Positions 1 to 15,000 of a DNA stretch of 64,000 bases are shown here, in pieces. The position numbers and the translations under genes are program-made. This DNA comes from Nematostella vectensis (taxonomy: Eukaryota > Cnidaria > Anthozoa > Actiniaria > Edwardsiidae). Location of the stretch: positions 13,466,887 to 13,530,886 of the forward strand of contig NC_064034.1 of NCBI RefSeq assembly GCF_932526225.1, in the 5' to 3' direction. Every line of letters starts with the position of its first letter. Position 1 is the first letter of the stretch. Under the pieces are notes generated by a model. It had not been told where the DNA came from. It saw only the letters and a program-made list of their open reading frames with translations, and did no database searches.

Positions 1-1
1 A

Positions 2-3000
2 CAGCCTACATTCGAAGAGGACCATCCAAAACCAGGCAAGCTCGTCGGCAAGTGGCAACCTGAGGAATCCACTGTGGAAAAGGCTATCATCAAGCCAGGC
101 AAACTATCCAACATCGAATTCATAGAGGCTGAGCCTGAAGAAAAAGAATTTGTCAAACAACAACCGCCTCCCAGGAAGCTGCAAACTGAAAAGATTTATG
201 CCTTCACCGAAACCACAGCAGTAGAGTCACAGCCTACATTCGAAGAGGACCGTCCAAAACCAGGCAAGCTCGTCGACAAGTGGCAACCTGAGGAATCCAC
301 AGTGGAAAAGGCCATCATCAAGCCAGGCAAACTAACCAACATCGAATTCAAAGAGACTGAGCCTGTAGAAAAACAAGTTCTCAAACAACAACCGCCTCCC
401 AGGAAGCTGCAAACTGAAAAGATTTATGCCTTTACCATAACCACGGCAGTAGAGTCACAGCCTACATTCGAAGAGGACCATCCAAAACCAGGCAAACTCG
501 TCGGCAAGTGGCAACCTGAGGAATCCACTGTGGAAAAGGCCATCATAAAGCCAGGCAAACTAACCAACATCGAATTCATAGAGACTGAACCTGAAGAAAA
601 AGAAGTTGTCAAACAACAACCGCCTCCCAGGAAGCTGCAAACTGAAAAGATTTATGCCTTCACCGAAACCACAGCAGTAGAATCACAGCCTACATGCGAA
701 GAGGACCGTCCAAAACCAGGCAAACTCGTCGGCAAGTGGCAACCTGAGGAATCCACTGTGGAAAGGGCCATCATCAAGCCAGGGAAACTAAGCAACATCG
801 AATTCGGAGAGACTGAGCCTGATGGAAAAGAAGTTGTCAAACAACAACCGCCTCCCAGGAAGCTGCAAACTGAAAAGATTTATGCCTTTAACGAAAACAC
901 GGCAGTAGAGTCACAGCCTACATTCGAAGAGGACCGTCCAAAACCAGGCAAGCTCGTCGGCAAGTGGCAACCTGAGGAATCCACTGTGGAAAAGGCCATC
1001 ATCAAGCCAGGCAAACTAACCAACATCGAATTCAAAGAGACTGAGCCTGAAGAAAAACAAGTTATCAAAAAACAACCGCCTCCCAGGAAGCTGCAAACTG
1101 AGAAGATTTATGCCTTTACCGAAACCACGGTAGTAGAGTCACAGCCTACATTCGAAGAGGACCGTCCAAGACCAGGCAAGCTCGTCGGAAAGTGGCAACC
1201 TGAAGAATCCACTGTGGAAAAGGCCATCATCAAGCCAGGCAAACTAACCAACATCGAATTCATAGAGACTGAGCCTGAAGAAAACGAAGTTGTCAAACAA
1301 CAACCGCCTCCCAGGAAGCTGCAAACTGAAAAGATTTATGCCTTTACCGAAACCACGGCAGTAGAGTCACAGCCTACATTCGAAGAGGACCATCCAAAAC
1401 CAGGCAAGCTCGTCGGCAAGTGGCAACCTGAGGAATCCACTGTGGAAAAGGCCATCATAAAGCCAGGCAAACTAACCAACATCGAATTCATAGAGACTGA
1501 ACCTGAAGAAAAAGAAGTTGTCAAACAACAACCGCCTCCCAGGAAGCTGCAAACTGAAAAGATTTATGCCTTCACCGAAACCACAGCAGTAGAGTCACAG
1601 CCTACATTCGAAGAGGACCGTCCAAAACCAGGCAAACTCGTCGGCAAGTGGCAACCTGAGGAGTCCACTGTGGAAAGGGCCATCATCAAGCCAAGGAAAC
1701 TAACCAACATCGAATTCGGAGAGACTGAGCCTGATGGAAAAGAAGTTGTCAAACAACAACCGCCTCCCAGGAAGCTGCAAACTGAAAAGATTTATGCCTT
1801 CACCGAAACAACAGCAGTAGAGTCACAGCCTACATTCGAAGAGGACCGTCCAAAACCAGGCAAGCTCGTCGGCAAGTGGCAACCTGAGGAATCCACTGTG
1901 GAAAAGGCCATCATCAAGCCAGGCAAACTAACCAACATCGAATTCAAAGAGACTGAGCCTGAAGAAAAACAAGTTATCAAAAAACAACCGCCTTCCAGGA
2001 AGCTGCAAACTAAAAAGATTTATGCCTTTACCGAAACCACGGCAGTAGAGTCACAGCCTACATTCGAAGAGGACCGTCCAAGACCAGGCAAGCTCGTCGG
2101 AAAGTGGCAACCTGAGGAATCCACTGTAGAAAAGGCCATCATCAAGCCAGGCAAACTAAACAACATCGAATTCATAGAGACTGAGCCTGAAGAAAACGAA
2201 GTTGTCAAACAACAACCGCCTCCCAGGAAGCTGCAAACTGAAAAGATTTATGCCTTTAACGAAACCACGGCAGTAGAGTCACAGCCTACATTCGAAGAGG
2301 ACCATCCAAAACCAGGCAAGCTCGTCGGCAAGTGGCAACCTGAGGAATCCACTGTGGAAAAGGCCATCATAAAGCCAGGCAAACTAACCAACATCGAATT
2401 CATAGAGACTGAACCTGAAGAAAAAGAAGTTGTCAAACAACAACCGCCTCCCAGGAAGCTGCAAACTGAAAAGATTTATGCCTTTACCGAAACCACGGCA
2501 GTAGAGTCACAGCCTACATTCGAAGAGGACCGTCCAAGACCAGGCAAGCTCGTCGAAAAGTGGCAACCTGAGGAATCCACTGTGGAAAAGGCCATCATCA
2601 ATCCAGGCAAACTAACCAACATCGAATTCATAGAGACTGAGCCTGAAGAAAACAAAGTTGTCAAACAACAACCGCCTCCCAGGAAGCTGCAAACTGAAAA
2701 GATGTATGCCTTCACCGAAACCACAGCAGTAGAGTCACAGCCTACATTCGAAGAGGACCGTCAAAAACCAGGCAAACTCGTCGGCAAGTGGCAACCTGAG
2801 GAATCCACTGTGGAAAGGGCCATCATCAAGCCAGGCAAACTAACCAACATCGAATTCGGAGAGACTGAGCCTGATGGAAAACAAGTTGTCAAACAACAAC
2901 CGCCTCCCAGGAAGCTGCAAACTGAAAAGATTTATACCTTCACCGAAACCACAGCAGTAGAGTCACAGCCTAAATTCGAAGAGGACCGTCGAAAACCAGG

Positions 3001-6000
3001 CAAGCTCGTCGGCAAGTGGCAACCTGAGGAATCCACAGTGGAAAAGTCCATCATCAAGCCAGGCAAACTAACCAACATCGAATTCATAGAGACTGAGCCT
3101 GAAGAAAACGAAGTTGTCAAACAACAACCGCCTCCCAGGAAGCTGCAAACTGAAAAGATTTATGCCTTTACCGAAACCACAGCAGTAGAGTCACAGCCTA
3201 CATTCGAAGAGGACCGTCCAAAACCAGGCAAGCTCGTCGGCAAGTGGCAACCTGAAGAATCCACTGTGGAAAAGGCCATCATCAAGCCAGGCAAACTAAC
3301 CAACATCGAATTCATAGAGACTGAACCTGAAGAAAAAGAAGTTGTCAAACAACAACCGCCTCCCAGGAAGCTGCAAACTGAAAAGATTTATGCCTTCACC
3401 GAAACCACAGCAGTAGAGTCACAGCCTACATTCGAAGAGGACCGTCCAAAACCAGGCAAGCTCGTCGGCAAGTGGCAACCTGAGGAATCCACTGTGGAAA
3501 AGGCCATCATCAAGCCAGGCAAACTAACCAACATCGAATTCATAGAGACTGAGCCTGAAGAAAAACAAGTTATCAAAAAACAACCGCCTCCCAGGAAGCT
3601 GCAAACTGAAAAGATTTATGCCTTTACCGAAACCACGGCAGTAGAGTCACAGCCTACATTCGAAGAGGACCGTCCAAGACAAGGCAAGCTCGTCGAAAAG
3701 TGGCAACCTGAGGAATCCACTGTGGAAAAGGCCATCATCAATCCAGGCAAACTAACCAACATCGAATTCATAGCGACTGAGCCTGAAGAAAACAAAGTTG
3801 TCAAACAACAACCGCCTCCCAGGAAGCTGCAAACTGAAAAGATTTATGCCTTCACCGAAACCACAGCAGTAGAGTCACAGCCTACATTCGAAGAGGACCG
3901 TCCAAAACCAGGCAAACTCGTCGGCAAGTGGCAACCTGAGGAATCCACTGTGGAAAGGGCCATCATCAAGCCAGGCAAACTAACCAACATCGAATTCGGA
4001 GAGACTGAGCCTGATGGAAAACAAGTTGTCAAACAACAACCGCCTCCCAGGAAGCTGCAAACTGAAAAGATTTATGCCTTCACCGAAACCACAGCAGTAG
4101 AGTCACAGCCTGAATTCGAAGAGGACCGTCGAAAACCAGGCAAGCTCGTCGGCAAGTGGCAACCTGAGGAATCCACAGTGGAAAAGTCCATCATCAAGCC
4201 AGGCAAACTAACCAACATCGAATTCATAGAGACTGAGCCTGAAGAAAAAGAAGTTGTCAAACAACAACCGCCTCCCAGGAAGCTGCAAACTGAAAAGATT
4301 TATGCCTTCACCGAAACCACAGCAGTGGAGTCACAGCCTACATTCGAAGAGGACCGTCCAAAACCAGGCAAGCTCGTCGGCAAGTGGCAACTTGAGGAAT
4401 CCACTGTGGAAAAGGCCATCATCAAGCCAGGGAAACTAACCAACATCGAATTCATAGAGACTGAGCCTGAAGAAAACGAAGTTGTCAAACAACAACCGCC
4501 TCCCAGGAAGCTGCAAACTGAAAAGATTTATGCCTTTACCGAAACCACGGCAGTAGAGTCACAGCCTACATTCGAAGAGGACCGTCCAAAACCAGGCAAA
4601 CTCGTCGGCAAGTGGCAACCTGAGGAATCCACTGTGGAAAGGGCCATCATCAAGCCAGGGAAACTAACCAACATCGAATTCGGAGAGACTGAGCCTGATG
4701 GAAAAGAAGTTGTCAAACAACAACCGCCTCCCAGGAAGCTGCAAACTGAAAAGATTTATGCCTTCACCGACACCACAGCAGTAGAGTCACAGCCTACATT
4801 CAAAGAGGACCGTCCAAAACCAGGCAAGCTCGTCGGCAAGTGGCAACCTGAGGAATCCACTGTGGAAAAGGCCATCATCAAGCCCGGCAAACTAACCAAC
4901 ATCGAATTCATAGAGACTGAGCCTGAAGAAAAAGAAGTTGTCAAACAACAACCGCCTCCCAGAAAGCTGCAAACTGAAAAGATTTATGCCTTTACCGAAA
5001 CCACGGCAGTAGAGTCACAGCCTACATTCGAAGAGGACCGTCGAAAACCAGGCAAGCTCGTCGGCAAGTGGCAACCTGAGGAATCCACAGTGGAAAAGTC
5101 CACCATCAAGCCAGGGAAACTAACCAACATCGAATTCAAAGAGACTGAGCCTGTAGAAAAACAAGTTCTCAAACAACAACCGCCTCCAAAGAAGCTGCAA
5201 ACTGAGAAGATTTATGCCTTTACCGAAACCACAGCAGTAGAGTCACAGCCTACATTCGAAGAGGACCGTCCAAAACCAGGCAAGCTCGTCGGCAAGTGGC
5301 AACCTGAAGAATCCACTGTGGAAAAGGCCATCATCAAGCCAGGCAAACTAACCAACATCGAATTCATAGAGACTGAGCCTGAAGAAAACGAAGTTGTCAA
5401 ACAACAACCGCCTTCCAGGAAGCTGCAAACTGAAAAGATTTATGCCTTTACCGAAACCACGGCAGTAGAGTCACAGCCTACATTCGAAGAGGACCATCCA
5501 AAACCAGGCAAGCTCGTCGGCAAGTGGCAACCTGAGGAATCCACTGTGGAAAAGGCCATCATAAAGCCAGGCAAACTAACCAACATCGAATTCATAGAGA
5601 CTGAACCTGAAGAAAAAGAAGTTGTCAAACAACAACCGCCTCCCAGGAAGCTGCAAACTGAAAAGATTTATGCCTTTACCGAAACCACAGCAGTAGAGTC
5701 ACAGCCTACATTCGAAGAGGACCGTCCAAAACCAGGCAAACTCGTCGGCAAGTGGCAACCTGAGGAATCCACTGTGGAAAGGGCCATCATCAAGCCAGGC
5801 AAACTAACCAACATCGAATTCGGAGAGACTGAGCCTGATGGAAAAGAAGTTGTCAAACAACAACCGCCTCCCAGGAAGCTGCAAACTGAAAAGATTTATG
5901 CCTTCACCGAAACCACAGCAGTAGAGTCACAGCCTAAATTCGAAGAGGACCGTCGAAAACCAGGCAAGCTCGTCGGCAAGTGGCAACCTGAGGAATCCAC

Positions 6001-9000
6001 AGTGGAAAAGTCCATCATCAAGCCAGGGAAACTAACCAACATCGAATTCATAGAGACTGAGCCTGAAGAAAACGAATTTGTCAAACAACAACCGCCTCCC
6101 AGGAAGCTGCTAACTGAAAAGATTTATGCCTTTACCGAAACCACGGCAGTAGAGTCACAGCCTACATTCGAAGAGGACCGTCCAAAACCAGGCAAACTCG
6201 TCGGCAAGTGGCAACCTGAGGAATCCACTGTGGAAAGGGCCATCATCAAGCCAGGGAAACTAACCAACATCGAATTCGGAGAGACTGAGCCTGATGGAAA
6301 AGAAGTTGTCAAACAACAACCGCCTCCCAGGAAGCTGCAAACTGAAAAGATTTATGCCTTCACCGACACCACAGCAGTAGAGTCACAGCCTACATTCAAA
6401 GAGGACCGTCCAAAACCAGGCAAGCTCGTCGGCAAGTGGCAACCTGAGGAATCCACTGTGGAAAAGGCCATCATCAAGCCCGGCAAACTAACCAACATCG
6501 AATTCATAGAGACTGAGCCTGAAGAAAAAGAAGTTGTCAAACAACAACCGCCTCCGAGGAAGCTGCAAACTGAAAAGATTTATGCCTTTACCGAAACCAC
6601 GGCAGTAGAGTCACAGCCTACATTCGAAGAGGACCGTCCAAAACCAGGCAAACTCGTCGGCAAGTGGCAACCTGAGGAATCCACTGTGGAAAGGGCCATC
6701 ATCAAGCCAGGGAAACTAACCAACATCGAATTCGGAGAGACTGAGCCTGATGGAAAAGAAGTTGTCAAACAACAACCGCCTCCCAGGAAGCTGCAAACTG
6801 AAAAGATTTATGCCTTCACCGACACCACAGCAGTAGAGTCACAGCCTACATTCGAAGAGGACCGTCCAAAACCAGGCAAGCTCGTCGGCAAGTGGCAACC
6901 TGAGGAATCCACTGTGGAAAAGGCCATCATCAAGCCCGGCAAACTAACCAACATCGAATTCATAGAGACTGAGCCTGAAGAAAAAGAAGTTGTCAAACAA
7001 CAACCGCCTCCCAGGAAGCTGCAAACTGAAAAGATTTATGCCTTTACCAAAACCACGGCAGTAGAGTCACAGCCTACATTCGAAGAGGACCGTCGAAAAC
7101 CAGGCAAGCTCGTCGGCAAGTGGCAACCTGAGGAATCCACAGTGGAAAAGTCCATCATCAAGCCAGGGAAACTAACCAACATCGAATTCAAAGAGACTGA
7201 GCCTGTAGAAAAACAAGTTCTCAAACAACAACCGCCTCCAAGGAAGCTGCAAACTGAGAAGATTTATGCCTTTACCGAAACCACAGCAGTAGAGTCACAG
7301 CCTACATTCGAAGAGGACCGTCCAAAACCAGGCAAGCTCGTCGGCAAGTGGCAACCTGAAGAATCCACTGTGGAAAAGGCCATCATCAAGCCAGGCAAAC
7401 TAACAAACATCGAATTCATAGAGACTGAGCCTGAAGAAAACGAAGTTGTCAAACAACAACCGCCTTCCAGGAAGCTGCAAACTGAAAAGATTTATGCCTT
7501 CACCGAAACCACAGCAGTAGAGTCACAGCCTACATTCGAAGAGGACCGTCCAAAACCAGGCAAACTCGTCGGCAAGTGGCAACCTGAGGAATCCACTGTG
7601 GAAAGGGCCATCATCAAGCCAGGCAAACTAACCAACATCGAATTCGGAGAGACTGAGCCTGATGGAAAAGAAGTTGTCAAACAACAACCGCCTCCCAGGA
7701 AGCTGCAAACTGAAAAGATTTATGCCTTTAACGAAACCACGGCAGTAGAGTCACAGCCTACATTCGAAGAGGACCATCCAAAACCAGGCAAGCTCGTCGG
7801 CAAGTGGCAACCTGAGGAATCCACTGTGGAAAAGGCCATCATAAAGCCAGGCAAACTAACCAACATCGAATTCATAGAGACTGAACCTGAAGAAAAAGAA
7901 GTTGTCAAACAACAACCGCCTCCCAGGAAGCTGCAAACTGAAAAGATTTATGCCTTCACCGATACCACAGCAGTAGAGTCACAGCCTACATTCGAAGAGG
8001 ACCGTCCAAAACCAGGCAAACTCGTCGGCAAGTGGCAACCTGAGGAATCCACTGTGGAAAGGGCCATCATCAAGCCAGGGAAACTAACCAACATCGAATT
8101 CGGAGAGACTGAGCCTGATGGAAAAGAAGTTGTCAAACAACAACCGCCTCCCAGGAAGCTGCAAACTGAAAAGATTTATGCCTTCACCGAAACCACAGCA
8201 GTAGAGTCACAGCCTACATTCGAAGAGGACCGTCCAAAACCAGGCAAACTCGTCGGCAAGTGGCAACCTGAGGAATCCACTGTGGAAAAGGCCATCATAA
8301 AGCCAGGCAAACTAACCAACATCGAATTCATAGAGACTGAACCTGAAGAAAAAGAAGTTGTCAAACAACAACCGCCTCCCAGGAAGCTGCAAACTGAAAA
8401 GATTCATGCCTTCACCGAAACCACAGCAGTAGAGTCACAGCCTACATTCGAAGAGGACCGTCCAAAACCAGGCAAGCTCGTCGGCAAGTGGCAACCTGAA
8501 GAATCCACTGTGGAAAAGGCCATCATCAAGCCAGGCAAACTAACCAACATCGAATTCATAGAGACTGAGCCTAAAGAAAACGAAGTTGTCAAACAACAAC
8601 CGCCTCCCAGGAAGCTGCAAACTGAGAAGATTTATGCCTTTGCCGAAACCACGGCAGTAGAGTCACAGCCTACATTCGAAGAGGACCATCCAAAACCAGG
8701 CAAGCTCGTCGGCAAGTGGCAACCTGAGGAATCCACTGTGGAAAAGGCCATCATCAAGCCAGGCAAACTAACCAACATCGAATTCATAGAGGCTGAGCCT
8801 GAAGAAAAAGAAGTTGTCAAACAACAACCGCCTCCCAGGAAGCTGCAAACTGAAAAGATTTATGCCTTCACGGAAACCACAGCAGTAGAGTCACAGCCTA
8901 CATTCGAAGAGGACCGTCCAAAACCAGGCAAGCTCGTCGGCAAGTGGCAACCTGAGGAATCCACTGTGGAAAAGGCCATCATCAAGCCAGGCAAACTAAC

Positions 9001-12000
9001 CAACATCGAATTCATAGAGACTGAGCCTGAAGAAAACGAAGTTGTCAAACAACAACCGCCTCCCAGGAAGCTGCAAACTGAAAAGATTTATGCCTTTACC
9101 GAAACCACGGCAGTAGAGTCACAGCCTACATTCGAAGAGGACCGTCCAAAACCAGGCAAACTCGTCGGCAAGTGGCAACCTGAGGAATCCACTGTGGAAA
9201 AGTCCATCATCAAGCCAGGGAAACTAACCAACATCGAATTCAAAGAGACTGAGCCTGATGGAAAAGAAGTTGTCAAACAACAACCGCCTCCCAGGAAGCT
9301 GCAAACTGAAAAGATTTATGCCTTCACCGAAACCACAGCAGTAGAGTCACAGCCTACATTCGAGGAGGACCGTCCAAAACCAGGCAAGCTCGTCGGCAAG
9401 TGGCAACCTGAGGAATCCACTGTGGAAAAGGCCATCATTAAGCCAGGCAAACTAACCAACATCGAATTCATAGAGACTGAGCCTGAAGAAAAAGAAGTTG
9501 TCAAACAACAACCGCCTCCCAGGAAGCTGCAAACTGAAAAGATTTATGCCTTTACCGAAACCACGGCAGTAGAGTCACAGCCTACATTCGAAGAGGACCA
9601 TCCAAAACCAGGCAAGCTCGTCGGCAAGTGGCAACCTGAGGAATCCACAGTGGAAAAGTCCATTATCAAGCCAGGGAAACTAACCAACATCGAATTCAAA
9701 GAGACTGAGCCTGTAGAAAAACAAGTTCTCAAACAACAACCGTCTCCAAGGAAGCTGCAAACTGAGAAGATTTATGCCTTTACCGAAACCACAGCAGTAG
9801 AGTCACAGCCTACATTCGAAGAGGACCGTCCAAAACCAGGCAAACTCGTCGGCAAGTGGCAACCTGAGGAATCCACTGTGGAAAGGGCCATCATCAAGCC
9901 AGGCAAACTAACCAACATCGAATTCGGAGAGACTGAGCCTGATGGAAAAGAAGTTGTCAAACAACAACCGCCTCCCAGGAAGCTGCAAACTGAAAAGATT
10001 TATGCCTTTAACGAAACCACGGCAGTAGAGTCACAGCCTACATTCGAAGAGGACCATCCAAAACCGGGCAAGCTCGTCGGCAAGTGGCAACCTGAGGAAT
10101 CCACTGTGGAAAAGGCCATCATAAAGCCAGGCAAACTAACCAACATCGAATTCATAGAGACTGAACCTGAAGAAAAAGAAGTTGTCAAACAACAACCGCC
10201 TCCCAGGAAGCTGCAAACTGAAAAGATTTATGCCTTCACCGATACCACAGCAGTAGAGTCACAGCCTACATTCGAAGAGGACCGTCCAAAACCAGGCAAA
10301 CTCGTCGGCAAGTGGCAACCTGAGGAATCCACTGTGGAAAGGGCCATCATCAAGCCAGGGAAACTAACCAACATCGAATTCGGAGAGACTGAGCCTGATG
10401 GAAAAGAAGTTGTCAAACAACAACCGCCTCCCAGGAAGCTGCAAACTGAAAAGATTTATGCCTTCACCGAAACCACAGCAGTAGAGTCACAGCCTACATT
10501 CGAAGAGGACCGTCCAAAACCAGGCAAACTCGTCGGCAAGTGGCAACCTGAGGAATCCACTGTGGAAAAGGCCATCATAAAGCCAGGCAAACTAACCAAC
10601 ATCGAATTCATAGAGACTGAACCTGAAGAAAAAGAAGTTGTCAAACAACAACCGCCTCCCAGGAAGCTGCAAACTGAAAAGATTCATGCCTTCACCGAAA
10701 CCACAGCAGTAGAGTCACAGCCTACATTCGAAGAGGACCGTCCAAAACCAGGCAAGCTCGTCGGCAAGTGGCAACCTGAAGAATCCACTGTGGAAAAGGC
10801 CATCATCAAGCCAGGCAAACTAACCAACATCGAATTCATAGAGACTGAGCCTAAAGAAAACGAAGTTGTCAAACAACAACCGCCTCCCAGGAAGCTGCAA
10901 ACTGAGAAGATTTATGCCTTTGCGGAAACCACGGCAGTAGAGTCACAGCCTACATTCGAAGAGGACCATCCAAAACCAGGCAAGCTCGTCGGCAAGTGGC
11001 AACCTGAGGAATCCACTGTGGAAAAGGCCATCATCAAGCCAGGCAAACTAACCAACATCGAATTCATAGAGGCTGAGCCTGAAGAAAAAGAAGTTGTCAA
11101 ACAACAACCGCCTCCCAGGAAGCTGCAAACTGAAAAGATTTATGCCTTCACGGAAACCACAGCAGTAGAGTCACAGCCTACATTCGAAGAGGACCGTCCA
11201 AAACCAGGCAAGCTCGTCGGCAAGTGGCAACCTGAGGAATCCACTGTGGAAAAGGCCATCATAAAGCCAGGCAAACTAACCAACATCGAATTCATAGAGA
11301 CTGAACCTGAAGAAAAAGAAGTTGTCAAACAACAACCGCCTCCCAGGAAGCTGCAAACTGAAAAGATTTATGCCTTCACCGATACCACAGCAGTAGAGTC
11401 ACAGCCTACATTCGAAGAGGACCGTCCAAAACCAGGCAAACTCGTCGGCAAGTGGCAACCTGAGGAATCCACTGTGGAAAGGGCCATCATCAAGCCAGGG
11501 AAACTAACCAACATCGAATTCGGAGAGACTGAGCCTGATGGAAAAGAAGTTGTCAAACAACAACCGCCTCCCAGGAAGCTGCAAACTGAAAAGATTTATG
11601 CCTTCACCGAAACCACAGCAGTAGAGTCACAGCCTACATTCGAAGAGGACCGTCCAAAACCAGGCAAACTCGTCGGCAAGTGGCAACCTGAGGAATCCAC
11701 TGTGGAAAAGGCCATCATAAAGCCAGGCAAACTAACCAACATCGAATTCATAGAGACTGAACCTGAAGAAAAAGAAGTTGTCAAACAACAACCGCCTCCC
11801 AGGAAGCTGCAAACTGAAAAGATTCATGCCTTCACCGAAACCACAGCAGTAGAGTCACAGCCTACATTCGAAGAGGACCGTCCAAAACCAGGCAAGCTCG
11901 TCGGCAAGTGGCAACCTGAAGAATCCACTGTGGAAAAGGCCATCATCAAGCCAGGCAAACTAACCAACATCGAATTCATAGAGACTGAGCCTAAAGAAAA

Positions 12001-15000
12001 CGAAGTTGTCAAACAACAACCGCCTCCCAGGAAGCTGCAAACTGAGAAGATTTATGCCTTTGCGGAAACCACGGCAGTAGAGTCACAGCCTACATTCGAA
12101 GAGGACCATCCAAAACCAGGCAAGCTCGTCGGCAAGTGGCAACCTGAGGAATCCACTGTGGAAAAGGCCATCATCAAGCCAGGCAAACTAACCAACATCG
12201 AATTCATAGAGGCTGAGCCTGAAGAAAAAGAAGTTGTCAAACAACAACCGCCTCCCAGGAAGCTGCAAACTGAAAAGATTTATGCCTTCACGGAAACCAC
12301 AGCAGTAGAGTCACAGCCTACATTCGAAGAGGACCGTCCAAAACCAGGCAAGCTCGTCGGCAAGTGGCAACCTGAGGAATCCACTGTGGAAAAGGCCATC
12401 ATCAAGCCAGGCAAACTAACCAACATCGAATTCATAGAGACTGAGCCTGAAGAAAACGAAGTTGTCAAACAACAACCGCCTCCCAGGAAGCTGCAAACTG
12501 AAAAGATTTATGCCTTTACCGAAACCACGGCAGTAGAGTCACAGCCTACATTCGAAGAGGACCGTCCAAAACCAGGCAAACTCGTCGGCAAGTGGCAACC
12601 TGAGGAATCCACTGTGGAAAAGTCCATCATCAAGCCAGGGAAACTAACCAACATCGAATTCAAAGAGACTGAGCCTGATGGAAAAGAAGTTGTCAAACAA
12701 CAACCGCCTCCCAGGAAGCTGCAAACTGAAAAGATTTATGCCTTCACCGAAACCACAGCAGTAGAGTCACAGCCTACATTCGAGGAGGACCGTCCAAAAC
12801 CAGGCAAGCTCGTCGGCAAGTGGCAACCTGAGGAATCCACTGTGGAAAAGGCCATCATTAAGCCAGGCAAACTAACCAACATCGAATTCATAGAGACTGA
12901 GCCTGAAGAAAAAGAAGTTGTCAAACAACAACCGCCTCCCAGGAAGCTGCAAACTGAAAAGATTTATGCCTTTACCGAAACCACGGCAGTAGAGTCACAG
13001 CCTACATTCGAAGAGGACCATCCAAAACCAGGCAAGCTCGTCGGCAAGTGGCAACCTGAGGAATCCACAGTGGAAAAGTCCATCATCAAGCCAGGGAAAC
13101 TAACCAACATCGAATTCAAAGAGACTGAGCCTGTAGAAAAACAAGTTCTCAAACAACAACCGCCTCCAAGGAAGCTGCAAACTGAGAAGATTTATGCCTT
13201 TACCGAAACCACGGCAGTAGAGTCACAATCTACATTCGAAGAGGACCGTCCAAAACCAGGCAAACTCGTCGGCAAGTGGCAACCTGAGGAATCCACTGTG
13301 GAAAGGGCCATCATAAAGCCAGGGAAACTAACCAACATCGAATTCGGAGAGACTGAGCCTGATGGAAAAGAAGTTGTCAAACAACAACCGCCTCCCAGGA
13401 AGCTGCAAACTGAAAAGATTTATGCCTTCACCGAAACCACAGCAGTAGAGTCACAGCCTACATTCGAAGAGGACCGTCCAAAACCAGGCAAGCTCGTCGG
13501 CAAGTGGCAACCTGAGGAATCCACTGTGGAAAAGGCCATCATCAAGCCAGGCAAACTAACCAACATCGAATTCATAGAGATTGAGCCTGAAGAAAAAGAA
13601 GTTGTCAAACAACAACCGCCTCCCAGAAAGCTGCAAACTGAAAAGATTTATGCCTTTACCGAAACCACGGCAGTAGAGTCACAGCCTACTTTTGAAGAGG
13701 ACCGTCGAAAACCAGGAAAGCTCGTCGGCAAGTGGCAACCTGAGGAATCCACAGTGGAAAAGTCCATCATCAAGCCAGGGAAACTAACCAACATCGAATT
13801 CAAAGAGACTGAGCCTGTAGAAAAACAAGTTCTCAAACAACAACCGCCTCCAAGGAAGCTGCAAACTGAGAAGATTTATGCCTTTACCGAAACCACAGCA
13901 GTAGAGTCACAGCCTACATTCGAAGAGGACCGTCCAAAACCAGGCAAGCTCGTCGGCAAGTGGCAACCTGAGGAATCCACTGTGGAAAAGGCCATCATCA
14001 AGCCAGGCAAACTAACCAACATAGAATTCATAGAGACTGAGCCTGAAGAAAACGAAGTTGTCAAACAACAACCGCCTCCCAGGAAGCTGCAAACTAAAAC
14101 GATTTATGCCTTTACCGAAACCACGGCAGTAGAGTCACAGCCTACATTCGAAGAGGACCGTCCAAAACCAGGCAAACTTGTCGGCACGTGGCAACCTGAG
14201 GAATCCACTGTGGAAAGGGCCATCATCAAGCCAGGGAAACTAACCAACATCGAATTCGGAGAGACTGAGCCTGATGGAAAAAAAGTTGTCAAACAACAAC
14301 CGCCTCCCAGGAAGCTGCAAACTGAAAAGATTTATGCCTTCACCGAAACCACAGCAGTAGAGTCACAGCCTACATTCGAAGAGGACCGTCCAAAACCAGG
14401 CAAGCTCGTCGGCAAGTGGCAACCTGAGGAATCCACTGTGGAAAAAGCCATCATCAAGCCAGGCAAACTAACCAACATCGAATTCATAGAGACTGAGCCT
14501 GAAGAAAAAGAAGTTGTCAAACAACAACCGCCTCCCAGGAAGCTGCAAACTGAAAAGATTTATGCCTTTACCGAAACCACGGCAGTAGAGTCACAGCCTA
14601 CATTCGAAGAGGACCGTCGAAAACCAGGCAAGCTCGTCGGCAAGTGGCAACCTGAAGAATCCACAGTGGAAAAGTCCATCATCAAGCCAGGGAAACTAAC
14701 CAACATCGAATTCAAAGAGACTGAGCCTGTAGAAAAACAAGTTCTCAAACAACAACCGCCTCCAAGGAAGCTGCAAACTGAGAAGATTTATGCCTTTACC
14801 GAAACCACAGCAGTAGAGTCACAGCCTACATTCGAAGAGGACCGTCCAAAACCAGGCAAGCTCGTCGGCAAGTGGCAACCTGAAGAATCCACTGTGGAAA
14901 AGGCCATCATCAAGCCAGGCAAACTAACCAACTTTGAATTCATAGAGACTGAGCCTGAAGAAAACGAAGTTGTCAAACAACAACCGCCTCCCAGGAAGCT

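Noticed and set aside
4254-4439. Alternative-frame open reading frame inside the repeat array
   Set aside because: It arises from a single base variant in one unit and is not repeated in the others.
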